A DNA stretch of 64,000 nt from Sulfitobacter indolifex (GTDB lineage Bacteria; Pseudomonadota; Alphaproteobacteria; Rhodobacterales; Rhodobacteraceae). Positions 20,807-31,103 of this stretch are shown here, piece by piece. The notes under the pieces are model-generated. The model saw only the letters and a list, made by a program, of their open reading frames with translations. It was not told the DNA's origin and made no database searches. The stretch covers positions 930,001 to 994,000 of the forward strand of contig NZ_CP084951.1 of NCBI RefSeq assembly GCF_022788655.1, in the 5' to 3' direction. The translations under genes were made by a program, and so were the position numbers. Numbering within the stretch: position 1 is the first letter of the stretch; every line of letters starts with the position of its first letter.

Positions 20807-21574
20807 TTAGGAATGATTTAACAGGCCGCTCAATCTATTTACTGGCATGAAGTTGAACTTCTTTTTCGTAGCATTCGTTAACACCCCTGCGAAGAACATT
20901 ACGAGTTTTTCTTCGACTAGCTTGCATCCAAAAACTGGACCGCCACTCATCCCGCTTGGGTCAAACAATACCTCGTTTAGCGGTTTGAAGGCGAGCCTAC
21001 CTTCCATTCCGGAATTAGTTTCTTGTCCCCAAACGATATTCGGCGAGACACCAAAGTGTTTCGTATCGTAATTGATTTCGTTTCGGTATGAGGGGTAACC
21101 AATGGCGCAAGCTAGAATGGGCGCAGGTGTTGGATACTGCCTTTCAATCTCACTCAACTTGTACCAGCCGTGCGGAGTAAGTTTGCCTTCGGTGACTGAC
21201 GTGGTGTATTCGAAGAGTAGGCAATCGTATGCTTGGCCCTCAGTGCTAGACTCCTCTGGGAACACAACCATGCTAGAGCTAACTAATGAATTTGCACTAT
21301 AATCCATGAGACAGACTTGCTCGTACGAGTATGCGCAATTTTTGCCTGTAACTTGATGCTTAGTCGTTAGAACGAAATATCGCTCTTTATACTTGAACTT
21401 AAACAATGACCCCGATTTTGTTAGGTGAAACTCGCCCATTCCTTCGGTATGGAAAAGTGCTGGTTCAGTAAACGAGCGCAGATAGTTTCCTAACGAATTG
21501 GCTGGAACAAGGAGATCGTTGCACTTCACCGCAGTGAATGCTCGAGACCCAATGATTGTTTCTAAGCCCCTCAA
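20807..21574 (-). CDS. Trypsin-fold serine protease-like protein, low G+C, overlapping parE
   Basis: A 255-residue protein with a chymotrypsin-like triad in the right order. His73 lies in VLTTKHQV, Asp117 in AYDCLLFEY, and Ser210 in DPSGMSGGPVFG, the counterpart of GDSGGP. No signal peptide or membrane helix is visible, so it would act in the cytoplasm. It is visibly AT-richer than its surroundings: 21241-21300 has 26 G+C of 60, against 44 of 60 at 22141-22200 in parE. The start is a TTG at 21574 that overlaps the parE stop (TTGA), with GGAGGAG inside the end of parE as ribosome binding site. It looks horizontally acquired. A cytosolic trypsin-like protein may act in defence or regulation, but partners are not visible. 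Confidence 0.7.
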   Translation of the reverse strand: MRGLETIIGSRAFTAVKCNDLLVPANSLGNYLRSFTEPALFHTEGMGEFHLTKSGSLFKFKYKERYFVLTTKHQVTGKNCAYSYEQVCLMDYSANSLVSSSMVVFPEESSTEGQAYDCLLFEYTTSVTEGKLTPHGWYKLSEIERQYPTPAPILACAIGYPSYRNEINYDTKHFGVSPNIVWGQETNSGMEGRLAFKPLNEVLFDPSGMSGGPVFGCKLVEEKLVMFFAGVLTNATKKKFNFMPVNRLSGLLNHS

Positions 21575-23526
21575 ACATCCAACTCCTCCACAAACTGCGC
21601 ATTCTGCTGAATATACTCAAACCGCATCTCCGGTTTTTTCCCCATCAGCCGCTCCACCAAGTCCCCAGTCTCGCCCGGCACGTCCTCATCCACGGTCACG
21701 CGGATCAGCTTGCGGGTGGCGGGGTCCATGGTGGTCTCTTTCAGGTCCTTCGCGTCCATCTCGCCCAGACCTTTAAACCGGCTCACGTCGATCTTGCCTT
21801 TGCCGCCCAAGCCCTTCTCCAGCCACATGTTTTTCTCTGCTTCATCCAAGCAATAGACCCGCTTGGCCCCTTGGGTCAGGCGGAACAGCGGCGGGCAGGC
21901 CAGATACAAATGCCCTGAATCAATTAGCGGGCGCATCTGGGTGAAGAAAAACGTCATTAGCAGCGCCGCGATATGGGCGCCATCCACGTCCGCGTCGGTC
22001 ATGATGATGATCTTGTCATAGCGTAGATCGTCGAGGTTGAATTTCGTGCCCATGCCAACGCCAAGTGCTTCGCAAAGGTCGCTGATCTCGGCGTTGGTGG
22101 TGATCTTGCTCGAGGCCGCGCCGAGCACGTTCAGGATTTTACCCTTCAGCGGCAACAGCGCCTGCGTGTTCCGGTTGCGCGCGCCCTTGCCCGAGCCGCC
22201 CGCCGAGTCGCCCTCGACGATGAACAGCTCGGTGCCTTCGCGGGTCTTGCTGGTGCAATCGGTCAGCTTGCCGGGCAGGCGCAGTTTCTTGGTGGCGGAT
22301 TTACGGGCGGTTTCTTTCTCCTGACGGCGGCGCATGCGTTCTTCGGCGCGCAGGACAAGGAAATCGAGGATCGCGCCAGCGGATTTGGTATCCGCCGCCA
22401 GCCAGTTGTCAAAGTGGTCGCGCACCGCGTTTTCTACCAGACGGGCGGCCTCGGTCGTGGCGAGACGGTCCTTGGTTTGGCCGACGAATTCCGGTTCGCG
22501 GATGAAACAAGACACCAGCGCGCAGCCCCCGGTGATCAGGTCGTCGCGGGTGATGTCTTTGGCTTTGCGGTTGTTGGCAAGCTCGCCATAGGCACGGATG
22601 CCCTTAAGAATCGCGGCCCAAAAGCCGCCTTCGTGGGTGCCGCCCTCGGGCGTGGGGACGGTGTTACAGTAGGACTGGATGAAACCGTCGCGGGCAGGGG
22701 TCCAGTTGATCGCCCATTCCACCTTGCCCGGCACGCCAAAGCGCTCTTGAAACTCGACCGTTCCGGCAAAGGGGTTTTCGGCATAGGTCGTGGCCTTGCC
22801 CAGCGTCTCGCGCAGATAGTCGGCGAGGCCTCCGGGGAAGTGGAAGGTCGCCTCCATCGGGGTGTCGCCGTCTTCGATCTCGGACTTCCATCGGATTTCG
22901 ACGCCGGAGAAAAGGTAGGCTTTGGAACGGACCATCTTGAGCAGGCGAGACGGTTTGAAACGGTGCGCGCCAAAGATTTGCTCATCAGCGTGGAAGGTGA
23001 CCGTGGTCCCGCGCCGATTGGGCGCTGCGCCGATCTTCTCCACCGGACCTTGCGGGATGCCGCGCGAAAAGCTTTGTTCGAACAATTCGCGGTTGCGCGC
23101 GACCTGCACCACCATGGAATCGCTCAGCGCGTTGACGACCGAGGCGCCAACCCCGTGCAAACCGCCCGAGGTCTGGTAGGCTTTGCCCGAGAATTTCCCG
23201 CCCGCGTGCAGCGTGCAGAGGATCACTTCAAGCGCGGATTTATCAGGAAACTTCGGGTGCGGGTCGATCGGGATGCCACGGCCATTGTCGCGGATGGTGA
23301 CGGAGTAATCCGCGTTCAACTCCACCTCGATCCGGTTTGCATGGCCTGCCACCGCTTCATCCATCGAGTTGTCGAGTACTTCGGCCACAAGGTGGTGCAG
23401 CGCGCGCTCATCGGTGCCGCCGATATACATGCCGGGGCGCTTGCGGACGGGCTCCAGCCCCTCCAGCACTTCGATGGAGGAGGCGTCGTAATCTGTGGGT
23501 TCCTGGCCGGAAAGAAGGTCGGTCAT
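21571..23526 (-). CDS. parE: DNA topoisomerase IV subunit B
   Basis: A 651-residue type IIA topoisomerase ATPase subunit. The GHKL ATPase motifs are EVLDNSMDEAVAGHA and RDNGRGIPIDPHP; the TOPRIM domain has IVEGDSAGGSGKGARNR and MTDADVDGAHI. The length and the opening SIEVLEGLEPVRKRPGMYIGGTDERALHHL fit ParE rather than GyrB, which is near 800 residues and lacks TDERALHHL. With ParC it decatenates daughter chromosomes. I chose the ATG at 23526 over in-frame upstream starts because it begins just before the conserved part. The stop codon overlaps the TTG start of the trypsin-like gene, which is unusual for this housekeeping gene. Confidence 0.93.
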   Translation of the reverse strand: MTDLLSGQEPTDYDASSIEVLEGLEPVRKRPGMYIGGTDERALHHLVAEVLDNSMDEAVAGHANRIEVELNADYSVTIRDNGRGIPIDPHPKFPDKSALEVILCTLHAGGKFSGKAYQTSGGLHGVGASVVNALSDSMVVQVARNRELFEQSFSRGIPQGPVEKIGAAPNRRGTTVTFHADEQIFGAHRFKPSRLLKMVRSKAYLFSGVEIRWKSEIEDGDTPMEATFHFPGGLADYLRETLGKATTYAENPFAGTVEFQERFGVPGKVEWAINWTPARDGFIQSYCNTVPTPEGGTHEGGFWAAILKGIRAYGELANNRKAKDITRDDLITGGCALVSCFIREPEFVGQTKDRLATTEAARLVENAVRDHFDNWLAADTKSAGAILDFLVLRAEERMRRRQEKETARKSATKKLRLPGKLTDCTSKTREGTELFIVEGDSAGGSGKGARNRNTQALLPLKGKILNVLGAASSKITTNAEISDLCEALGVGMGTKFNLDDLRYDKIIIMTDADVDGAHIAALLMTFFFTQMRPLIDSGHLYLACPPLFRLTQGAKRVYCLDEAEKNMWLEKGLGGKGKIDVSRFKGLGEMDAKDLKETTMDPATRKLIRVTVDEDVPGETGDLVERLMGKKPEMRFEYIQQNAQFVEELDV

Positions 23527-23621
23527 GCGGGCCTGCTCTTTGTTATGGGTGGGGGCCATTTTGACAGGGCCGCGCGCCGGGGGCAATCGCGGGTTTGTCA
23601 GATGGGCCGGATTTGGGGCGG

Positions 23622-23999
23622 TCAGGTGGCTTTGGCGCGCAGCCGATCGGCAAGGGTCTCTTCGGCGATGCGCCGTTGGGCCACTTCGCGGATTAGGTCA
23701 CCGGCTTCGACTGTTTCGTGGGCAATACGGACGCCGTTCAGATGCAGACAGACGATCATGGTTTTATAAGATGTGCGTTTGTTGGCATCATTGAACACAT
23801 GGCCCGTCGCCACCGCCACACAATAGGCGGCTGCAAGATCGAAGATATCCTCGATCAGGCCATAGACCAGTCGGTTGTCGACCCGCGCCAAAGCGCCATC
23901 CAGTGACTTGTCGAGCGCGCGACCTGCAAGTTCGCCGGGGTTCAGCACGGCATCGTGAATCGCCTCTACAATGTCGGCGTTCAAAAGGACGTAGCTCAT
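23622..23999 (-). CDS. doc: Doc-type Fic toxin
   Basis: A 125-residue Fic/Doc domain protein. The active-site loop HVFNDANKRTSYK matches the Doc version of the Fic motif, HxFx(D/N)ANKR. Doc toxins phosphorylate elongation factor EF-Tu and stop translation until neutralised by Phd. It overlaps the upstream antitoxin gene by four bases (ATGA), the usual coupling of toxin to antitoxin. Confidence 0.9.
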   Translation of the reverse strand: MSYVLLNADIVEAIHDAVLNPGELAGRALDKSLDGALARVDNRLVYGLIEDIFDLAAAYCVAVATGHVFNDANKRTSYKTMIVCLHLNGVRIAHETVEAGDLIREVAQRRIAEETLADRLRAKAT

Positions 24000-24244
24000 T
24001 TGTCTTTAAGATAGTCGAGCACAGGCTGGGTTTGCGCACGGGTGGCCGCAATACTTTCCATCACCTCGTCCATTGTCGCGACCCGCGGCTCTTCTTGAAG
24101 TGTCGCCTCTGCCGGTACGAAATAGCCTACGCAGCGCGAGTTCTTCATCACCGCCACGGGCTTACCGCCCGAGCGTTCAAGCACCTTATGCGGTTCACGC
24201 ATTTCGGTCATGGTCGCGATGTGATTGGTGTGAATACGAGACAT
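23996..24244 (-). CDS. phd: Phd/YefM-type antitoxin
   Basis: An 82-residue protein with the Phd N-terminal DNA-binding fold (TEMREPHKVLERSGGKPVAVMKNSRCVGYFVP) and a C-terminal acidic helical tail that would wrap around Doc. It should bind the toxin and repress its own promoter, with repression depending on the toxin-to-antitoxin ratio. An 18-bp perfect palindrome sits 16 bases upstream of the start. Confidence 0.88.
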   Translation of the reverse strand: MSRIHTNHIATMTEMREPHKVLERSGGKPVAVMKNSRCVGYFVPAEATLQEEPRVATMDEVMESIAATRAQTQPVLDYLKDK

Positions 24245-24259
24245 GTCGGGGCTCCTGAA

Positions 24260-24277
24260 TGTATATTTAAATATACA
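24260..24277. promoter_or_regulatory. Perfect 18-bp palindrome, probable Phd operator
   Basis: TGTATATTTAAATATACA is a complete dyad without spacer, 16 bases upstream of the phd ATG in otherwise GC-rich DNA. Phd proteins bind short palindromes at their own promoters, and the AT-rich core could overlap the -10 element, so autorepression is the natural reading. Confidence 0.7.
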
Positions 24278-24291
24278 CTACACAGCACATT

Positions 24292-25179
24292 TTACAAGGG
24301 CCGCCGCGCGCACCAGTCCAACACTGCCTCGGCCACAGCCTGTGGCTTCTGGTGGTGAAGCCAATGGTCCGCGCCTTCAATCTCGACACGGGTGAGGTCT
24401 TGCACGAAGACCTCTAGCCCTTCGGTTGCTTCGGGCAGCAATGCGGTATCCTCGCGGCCCCAGACCAACAAATGCGGGCATTTAACGCGCAGGCGTTCTA
24501 CCGGGAAATCAGGTAGATCGCGGATCGGCTTGCCGGGCGCTGCGACTTGCAGGGGGGAGGCGCGGTACCAGTTTATCATCGCCCTCAGCCGCCCCGGCCG
24601 CCCCCATTCCGCGCGGTAAGCCTCAAGCCGGTCGGCTGTCAGCCAACTGAGGTCCATATGGGCCGAAAACAACTTAAGCAGTTCTGCGAAATCGTCCTTG
24701 GCCAATCTGATCGCGCTGCCTTCGCTGCGCAGTGTGTTGATATATTGTGAGGCCTTGGATTGCGCGCCGCCTGCCGCCATGGCGCGCTGAAAGGGCACGG
24801 GATGCACGCCGTTGAGGATGATCAATCGAGCCACCACCTCGGGCCTGAACATCGCTAAAGCATAGCCGACTGAGGCGCCCCAATCATGGGCCAGAACGGT
24901 GACCGGCTTATCTTCGATCAACGCGGCCATATCGGCCATGAGGTGCGCCATGGCATAGGGCTCAATCCCTTCGGGCGTACTGCTTTGGCCATAGCCGCGT
25001 TGGTCGGGAGCGATACAGTGGAAATGCAGGGAAAGCAGCGCGGCCAGATCAGCCCACGCGCCGCCATATTCAGGAAAGCCATGTAACATCAGGAGCGGCG
25101 GCAGGCTCTCATCGCCCCAATGGCGAATGAAAATCTCTTGGCCGTTCACTTGGCGGGTTTCGGTCCGTGTCGGTTCCAT
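24292..25179 (-). CDS. Alpha/beta hydrolase, epoxide hydrolase/dehalogenase-like
   Basis: A 295-residue alpha/beta hydrolase. LLMLHGFPEYGGAW is the oxyanion-hole HGxP motif; VLAHDWGASVGYALA has Asp as nucleophile in place of Ser. GADHWLHHQKPQAV holds the catalytic His. An Asp nucleophile with HGFPE is the pattern of epoxide hydrolases and haloalkane or fluoroacetate dehalogenases, not esterases. The ATG at 25179 is preceded by GGAGGG; longer in-frame extensions run into the divergent MATE gene and lack a family match. Substrate unknown. Confidence 0.82.
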   Translation of the reverse strand: MEPTRTETRQVNGQEIFIRHWGDESLPPLLMLHGFPEYGGAWADLAALLSLHFHCIAPDQRGYGQSSTPEGIEPYAMAHLMADMAALIEDKPVTVLAHDWGASVGYALAMFRPEVVARLIILNGVHPVPFQRAMAAGGAQSKASQYINTLRSEGSAIRLAKDDFAELLKLFSAHMDLSWLTADRLEAYRAEWGRPGRLRAMINWYRASPLQVAAPGKPIRDLPDFPVERLRVKCPHLLVWGREDTALLPEATEGLEVFVQDLTRVEIEGADHWLHHQKPQAVAEAVLDWCARRPL

Positions 25180-25328
25180 CGCCAGCCCTCCTGCATCTAG
25201 CTTTGCCGTTAAGGGCCGCGGACGCAAGGAATTCATGTCAAAATCAGGGCAGTAACGCCCTGCAAGCCTATGACAGAGCAGAAAAACCATACTTTCCCTT
25301 TGCCCAGCCCCGGCGTAAGGCTTTTCCC

Positions 25329-26684
25329 ATGACCAAAGTAATGACCAACCGCAATCACGTCCGAGCGATCCTGACGCTTGGCCTGCCGCTGATCGGCGGA
25401 CATCTGGCACAGATGGCCATCGGGGTGACCGATACGGTCATGCTGGGCTGGTATTCGGTCGAGGCGCTGGCGGCGGTTGTTCTGGGCAGTACCTATTTCT
25501 TCGTGCTTTTCATCTTTGGCTCGGGCTTTGCCATGGCGGTGATGCCGCTGGTGGCCGCCTATGACGCTGAGGGTGATGAGATCGGCCTGCGCCGGGCAAC
25601 GCGCATGGGGCTGTGGCTTTCGGTGGGTTTCGCGATGATCGCGCTGCCGGCGATGATCTGGTCGCCTGCGGTGTTGGACCTGCTGGGGCAGGGGCCTAAC
25701 CTTGCTGACACGGCGGGCGATTACCTCAAAGTCGCGGGCTGGGGGATCGTGCCTGCGCTCTTGGTGATGGTGCTGAAATCCTACCTTGCCGCTTTGGAAC
25801 GCACGCAGGTGGTGCTGTGGATCACCCTGCTGGCCGCCACAATCAACGCGATAGCAAATTATGCGCTGATCTTTGGCAACTGGGGCGCGCCCGAGCTTGG
25901 CGTGATGGGGGCGGCGGTGGCCTCGGTCACGACGCAGTTCGTCTCGCTGATTGGGGTGGTGATCTATGTGCTGATTGCCTTGCCGCAGCACCGCCTTTTC
26001 GTGCGGCTGTGGCGGGTGGATACGCAGATGCTGGTGCGGGTTTTCACGCTGGGCCTGCCGATTGGTTTGACGACGCTGAGCGAAGTCGGCCTGTTTGCGG
26101 CCTCGTCGTTGATGATGGGCTGGCTCGGGACGATTCCGTTGGCCGCACATGGGATTGCGATCCAGCTCGCCTCGCTGACCTTCATGGTGCATCTGGGGCT
26201 GAGCAATGTCGCGACCATTCGCGCCGGAAATGCCTATGGCCGTCGGGACGTGCAGCATATGGCGCGCGGTGCAGTGATCGCAACGGGGCTGTCGCTGGTC
26301 TTTGCGTTGGTGACGATGGTCGGCTTTGTCGGCTGGCCAGAGCCGCTTATCTCGGTCTTCATGCAAGAGGATGAGCCCGCTCGGTTGGAGATCCTCACCA
26401 TCGGCACTGGGCTGTTGGTGATGGCGGCGCTGTTCCAGTTGGTCGACGGTGCGCAGGTGGTCGCACTTGGACTTTTGCGCGGGGTGCAGGATACCAAAGT
26501 TCCGATGGTCATGGCCGCGATCAGCTATTGGCTGGTCGGTATGCCCTGTTCCTATCTGCTCGGCTTCACGCTGGGGTTTGGGGGCATGGGTATCTGGGCC
26601 GGTCTGGTGGCCGGGCTGGGGGTGGCTGGGCTCTTGCTCAACGCGCGTTTCTGGGGCGTTACAATCAAGAAGCTCGCAGCCTGA
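25329..26684 (+). CDS. MATE family multidrug/Na+ antiport exporter
   Basis: A 451-residue membrane protein with about twelve hydrophobic segments in two similar halves. It opens ILTLGLPLIGGHLAQMAIGVTDTVMLGWYSVEALAA, the typical first helix of NorM/MATE transporters. The second half contains GLPIGLTTLSEVGLFAASSLMMGWLG. It should export cationic drugs or metabolites in exchange for Na+ or H+. The start at 25329 gives the usual family length and excludes an extension that overlaps the divergent hydrolase gene. Confidence 0.9.
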   Translation: MTKVMTNRNHVRAILTLGLPLIGGHLAQMAIGVTDTVMLGWYSVEALAAVVLGSTYFFVLFIFGSGFAMAVMPLVAAYDAEGDEIGLRRATRMGLWLSVGFAMIALPAMIWSPAVLDLLGQGPNLADTAGDYLKVAGWGIVPALLVMVLKSYLAALERTQVVLWITLLAATINAIANYALIFGNWGAPELGVMGAAVASVTTQFVSLIGVVIYVLIALPQHRLFVRLWRVDTQMLVRVFTLGLPIGLTTLSEVGLFAASSLMMGWLGTIPLAAHGIAIQLASLTFMVHLGLSNVATIRAGNAYGRRDVQHMARGAVIATGLSLVFALVTMVGFVGWPEPLISVFMQEDEPARLEILTIGTGLLVMAALFQLVDGAQVVALGLLRGVQDTKVPMVMAAISYWLVGMPCSYLLGFTLGFGGMGIWAGLVAGLGVAGLLLNARFWGVTIKKLAA

Positions 26685-26702
26685 TCCGCCACCGTCTTTC
26701 GT

Positions 26703-27104
26703 TTAACCCCGGTCCATCCGGTCCGCTTTTTTGCGCACCAAGGTGCTGCGCAGGTCGTGCATGGCCAGCAGCAGATCATCCGTAACCGCATCAAGCTCGG
26801 CGTCCGTGGCGCGCGATTGCGCCCATTGCGTGGTGAGGTTCAGGTGATCCACCGCGCGGCGGATGTCGTCAATCTCCCGCGCGGCGAGGGTGTCGCGGCG
26901 CGCCTCTGCCCAGCGGGCGATCTCGGCCTCATCGGCTTCGGTCAGACGGTGCAGCCCGTGCGGCTTTACCTCGCCACTGCGCAGGTTGACCACGGCGATC
27001 TGCTCCATCTCGATCCGGCGTTGGCGGTTCTCGGAATCGAGCCGAAACACCGCCGCGCCGTTCTCGCGAACCCTGAAGTAATAGTCGGGAAGATCGCCTG
27101 CCAT
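26703..27104 (-). CDS. Conserved-looking hypothetical protein, 133 aa
   Basis: I do not recognise the family. The chain starts with a short beta-rich part (YYFRVRENGAAVFRLDSENRQRRIEMEQIAVVNL) and then becomes highly charged and helical. It has no signal peptide or membrane helix and is probably cytoplasmic. Its ATG lies 9 bases after the stop of the aspartate aminotransferase gene, so it is probably the second gene of that operon. Confidence 0.6.
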   Translation of the reverse strand: MAGDLPDYYFRVRENGAAVFRLDSENRQRRIEMEQIAVVNLRSGEVKPHGLHRLTEADEAEIARWAEARRDTLAAREIDDIRRAVDHLNLTTQWAQSRATDAELDAVTDDLLLAMHDLRSTLVRKKADRMDRG

Positions 27105-27113
27105 GGTTCGCCC

Positions 27114-29062
<1,949 letters not shown>

Positions 29063-29146
29063 CCCAAGCAATTGCTTCGGGTTTAACGAAATATTCCGAT
29101 TTTTCAGCGAGTTTCCGGTGCAAACAGCTTGAACCGGAGATTTCGC

Positions 29147-29647
29147 ATGAGCATTCAAGACCCCGCCACGCAGCCGATGGCATTAAAAGGTTTCATGGTC
29201 AGCTACCTTGAATCCCTGTCTTTGGTAGAGCGGTTGCACCGCCTGCTGCTGGACGTGATCAAAGACGAGTTTGAGCGCGTCGGCGTGTTGGAGATCAACG
29301 CCGTACAGGCGCTTTTGCTGTTCAACATCGGTGACAATGAGGTCACGGCGGGCGAATTGAAAAGCCGTGGTTACTATCAAGGCAGCAACGTCAGCTATAA
29401 TCTCAAGAAGCTGGTCGAGATGGGGTTTATGCACCACCAACGCTGCGAGATTGACCGCCGTTCGGTCCGCGTGCGGCTCACCGAACGGGGGCGCTATATC
29501 CGTGATGTAGTGGCTGAGCTTTTCTCCCGCCATGCCGATGGGATGGAAAGCAAAGGTGTGCTGGGGGACGCGGGGATTGAGGATATTACCCGCTCTCTCA
29601 AACGGATGGAGCGTTATTGGACCGACCAGATCCGCTATATCTACTGA
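29147..29647 (+). CDS. MarR-family winged-helix regulator, LdtR/PetP type
   Basis: A 166-residue winged-helix protein. AVQALLLFNIGDNEVTAGELKSRGYYQGSNVSYNLKKLVEMGFMHHQ is the DNA-binding part, and RRSVRVRLTERGRYI forms the wing. The sequence resembles the alphaproteobacterial LdtR/PetP group, known for control of cell-wall L,D-transpeptidase genes (LdtR) or described near cytochrome bc1 genes (PetP). The ATG at 29147 has CGGAGA upstream. It converges on the first DUF1194 gene, overlapping it by seven bases. Confidence 0.82.
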   Translation: MSIQDPATQPMALKGFMVSYLESLSLVERLHRLLLDVIKDEFERVGVLEINAVQALLLFNIGDNEVTAGELKSRGYYQGSNVSYNLKKLVEMGFMHHQRCEIDRRSVRVRLTERGRYIRDVVAELFSRHADGMESKGVLGDAGIEDITRSLKRMERYWTDQIRYIY

Positions 29648-30390
29648 TCCACGCGGGCAGGGGGCGTGAGTTGGGAAAATACCATCCCGTCCAGCTCGCG
29701 CAGTAGTTTCTCAGCCATGGTGCGGGCGTAGTCCTCAAACCCTAGCGAAGTTTGAACAAATGCCTCGGGGCCAAGCATCACCTCGGCCCGGTAGTAAGAC
29801 GCAAGCGCGCCGATCTCGGCCTGTCGGCTATCGCCAGAGGCGGAATTATCTGCGCCGATCACCAGACCATTGATGGTCAGCCCAAGCGGGCCAAAGGAGA
29901 GCGCTGCTAAACCGTCACGCACATCCCGGGGGCGGGGACCGAAGTTGGAGATGCCGTCGCCAGAGATGTCGAGAGTGTGTTTCTGGCACCCGGGTCGCTC
30001 TGCAAGCAGTCGCGCGCCAAGTTCCATGGCCGCGCCAAGGGCTGTACCGGGCGATGCGTCTCGCCGTTGAGTGGCGCGCAGGCGGGCGATGGCCGCGTCG
30101 AGCGCTGCGGTGTCGTTCAGCGTTGTCCAAGGCAGAATCACAGACTGATCGCCAGACCCGCTCCATTCGAAAACCAGCAGATCAACGTGATGCCCCGGCA
30201 GCATGAGCAGTGCCTGCCGCACCCGGGGATCGTTCAGCGCATCGGCCAAGCCGCCGATTTGTAACCGATACTCCCGCGCATCGACAGAGCCGGACACATC
30301 TAGCCCCAAGGCGAGCGCCTGCCGACAGGCGGCTTCGGCCCATTGGGTGGTGCTGAGGGTCAGGACAAAGGCAAGGGCGCAGCGGATCAT
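29641..30390 (-). CDS. DUF1194 secreted VWA-like protein (copy 1)
   Basis: A 249-residue exported protein: signal peptide MIRCALAFVLTLSTTQWAEA, then a von Willebrand A-like domain. ALGLDVSGSVD is the metal-ion-dependent adhesion site motif (DxSxS), TLDISGDGISNFGP the second conserved strand, and LTINGLVIG a later core strand. DUF1194 proteins have unknown function. It overlaps the upstream DUF1194 paralogue by four bases, so both are probably translated from one message and may form a heteromer. Confidence 0.8.
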   Translation of the reverse strand: MIRCALAFVLTLSTTQWAEAACRQALALGLDVSGSVDAREYRLQIGGLADALNDPRVRQALLMLPGHHVDLLVFEWSGSGDQSVILPWTTLNDTAALDAAIARLRATQRRDASPGTALGAAMELGARLLAERPGCQKHTLDISGDGISNFGPRPRDVRDGLAALSFGPLGLTINGLVIGADNSASGDSRQAEIGALASYYRAEVMLGPEAFVQTSLGFEDYARTMAEKLLRELDGMVFSQLTPPARVDQ

Positions 30391-31103
30391 CCCTTCGGTC
30401 TTTCAGGCTGTGTTTTAGCGCCGAGCGCAGGCGGCGAGACCTCCCGGATCAGTTTGACCCGCATGGCGCGCTCAAAATCGGCAAAGCCCGAGGCGATGAC
30501 CATAAAAGCGCCCGGTCCGTGCAGCACTTGAGATTTATAGAAGGCGATGAGGCCCAGTTCGCCTTCGAAATCGGCGGCGTTCACGATTAACCCGTTTACG
30601 GTAATCTCTGAGAATTGGGCCGCACGATAGGCCGTTTGTGGCCCAAAACCTTCGTTGTTTTGCCCATCGCCGGCCATGTCGATCACCCTGGCATCGCAGG
30701 CCGGCGCGCCGTCAAAAAGCGTCGCTCCAAAGCGCAGGGCGTGACCCATCGCGGTGGGTTGGCTGCTTTCGCTACGTTGGCTCGACCCAATAACGTCAGC
30801 GGCGCGGGCGAGTGCAGCGGGGTGGTCGATCACCGTCCAATCCAGCACAATCTGCTGATGCGCCTCGCCCGACCATTCATAGGCGGCAATCGTCACCGGC
30901 GCGTCACTGGCAAAAAAAGCCCGCGCAACCGATGGCGCCCGTAGCGCAGCGGCCAGCCCACCACGTTGCAAACGGTCCTCCTCGGGGTCAACCGATGAGG
31001 ACACATCCAGCGCCAGCAGTAGCGCAAGACGGCAGGGCGCCGCCTGCGCAGCCATGGGCGCAAGCATCAGCGCCAGCGCGGCACTGATGCAAATCCTTAC
31101 CAA
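30387..31103 (-). CDS. DUF1194 secreted VWA-like protein (copy 2)
   Basis: A paralogue of the gene just downstream. LLLALDVSSSVDPEEDRLQRGGLAAALR is the MIDAS region, RVIDMAGDGQNNEGFGP the second strand, and ITVNGLIVNAADFEGELGLIAFYKSQVLHGPGAFM aligns with the same part of copy 1. The start is uncertain. A TTG at 31103, overlapping the gloA stop, gives a compact signal peptide (VRICISAALALMLAPMAAQA); an ATG at 31067 would truncate it and an in-frame TTG at 31130 would extend it. The tandem pair suggests duplication with coordinated secretion to the periplasm. Confidence 0.78.
   Translation of the reverse strand: MVRICISAALALMLAPMAAQAAPCRLALLLALDVSSSVDPEEDRLQRGGLAAALRAPSVARAFFASDAPVTIAAYEWSGEAHQQIVLDWTVIDHPAALARAADVIGSSQRSESSQPTAMGHALRFGATLFDGAPACDARVIDMAGDGQNNEGFGPQTAYRAAQFSEITVNGLIVNAADFEGELGLIAFYKSQVLHGPGAFMVIASGFADFERAMRVKLIREVSPPALGAKTQPERPKG

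Noticed and set aside
21571..23526. gyrB instead of parE
   Set aside because: The length of about 650 residues and the TDERALHHL motif favour the topoisomerase IV subunit.
22414..23769. 451-codon frame antisense to parE
   Set aside because: Shadow of parE with a composition typical of antisense translation.
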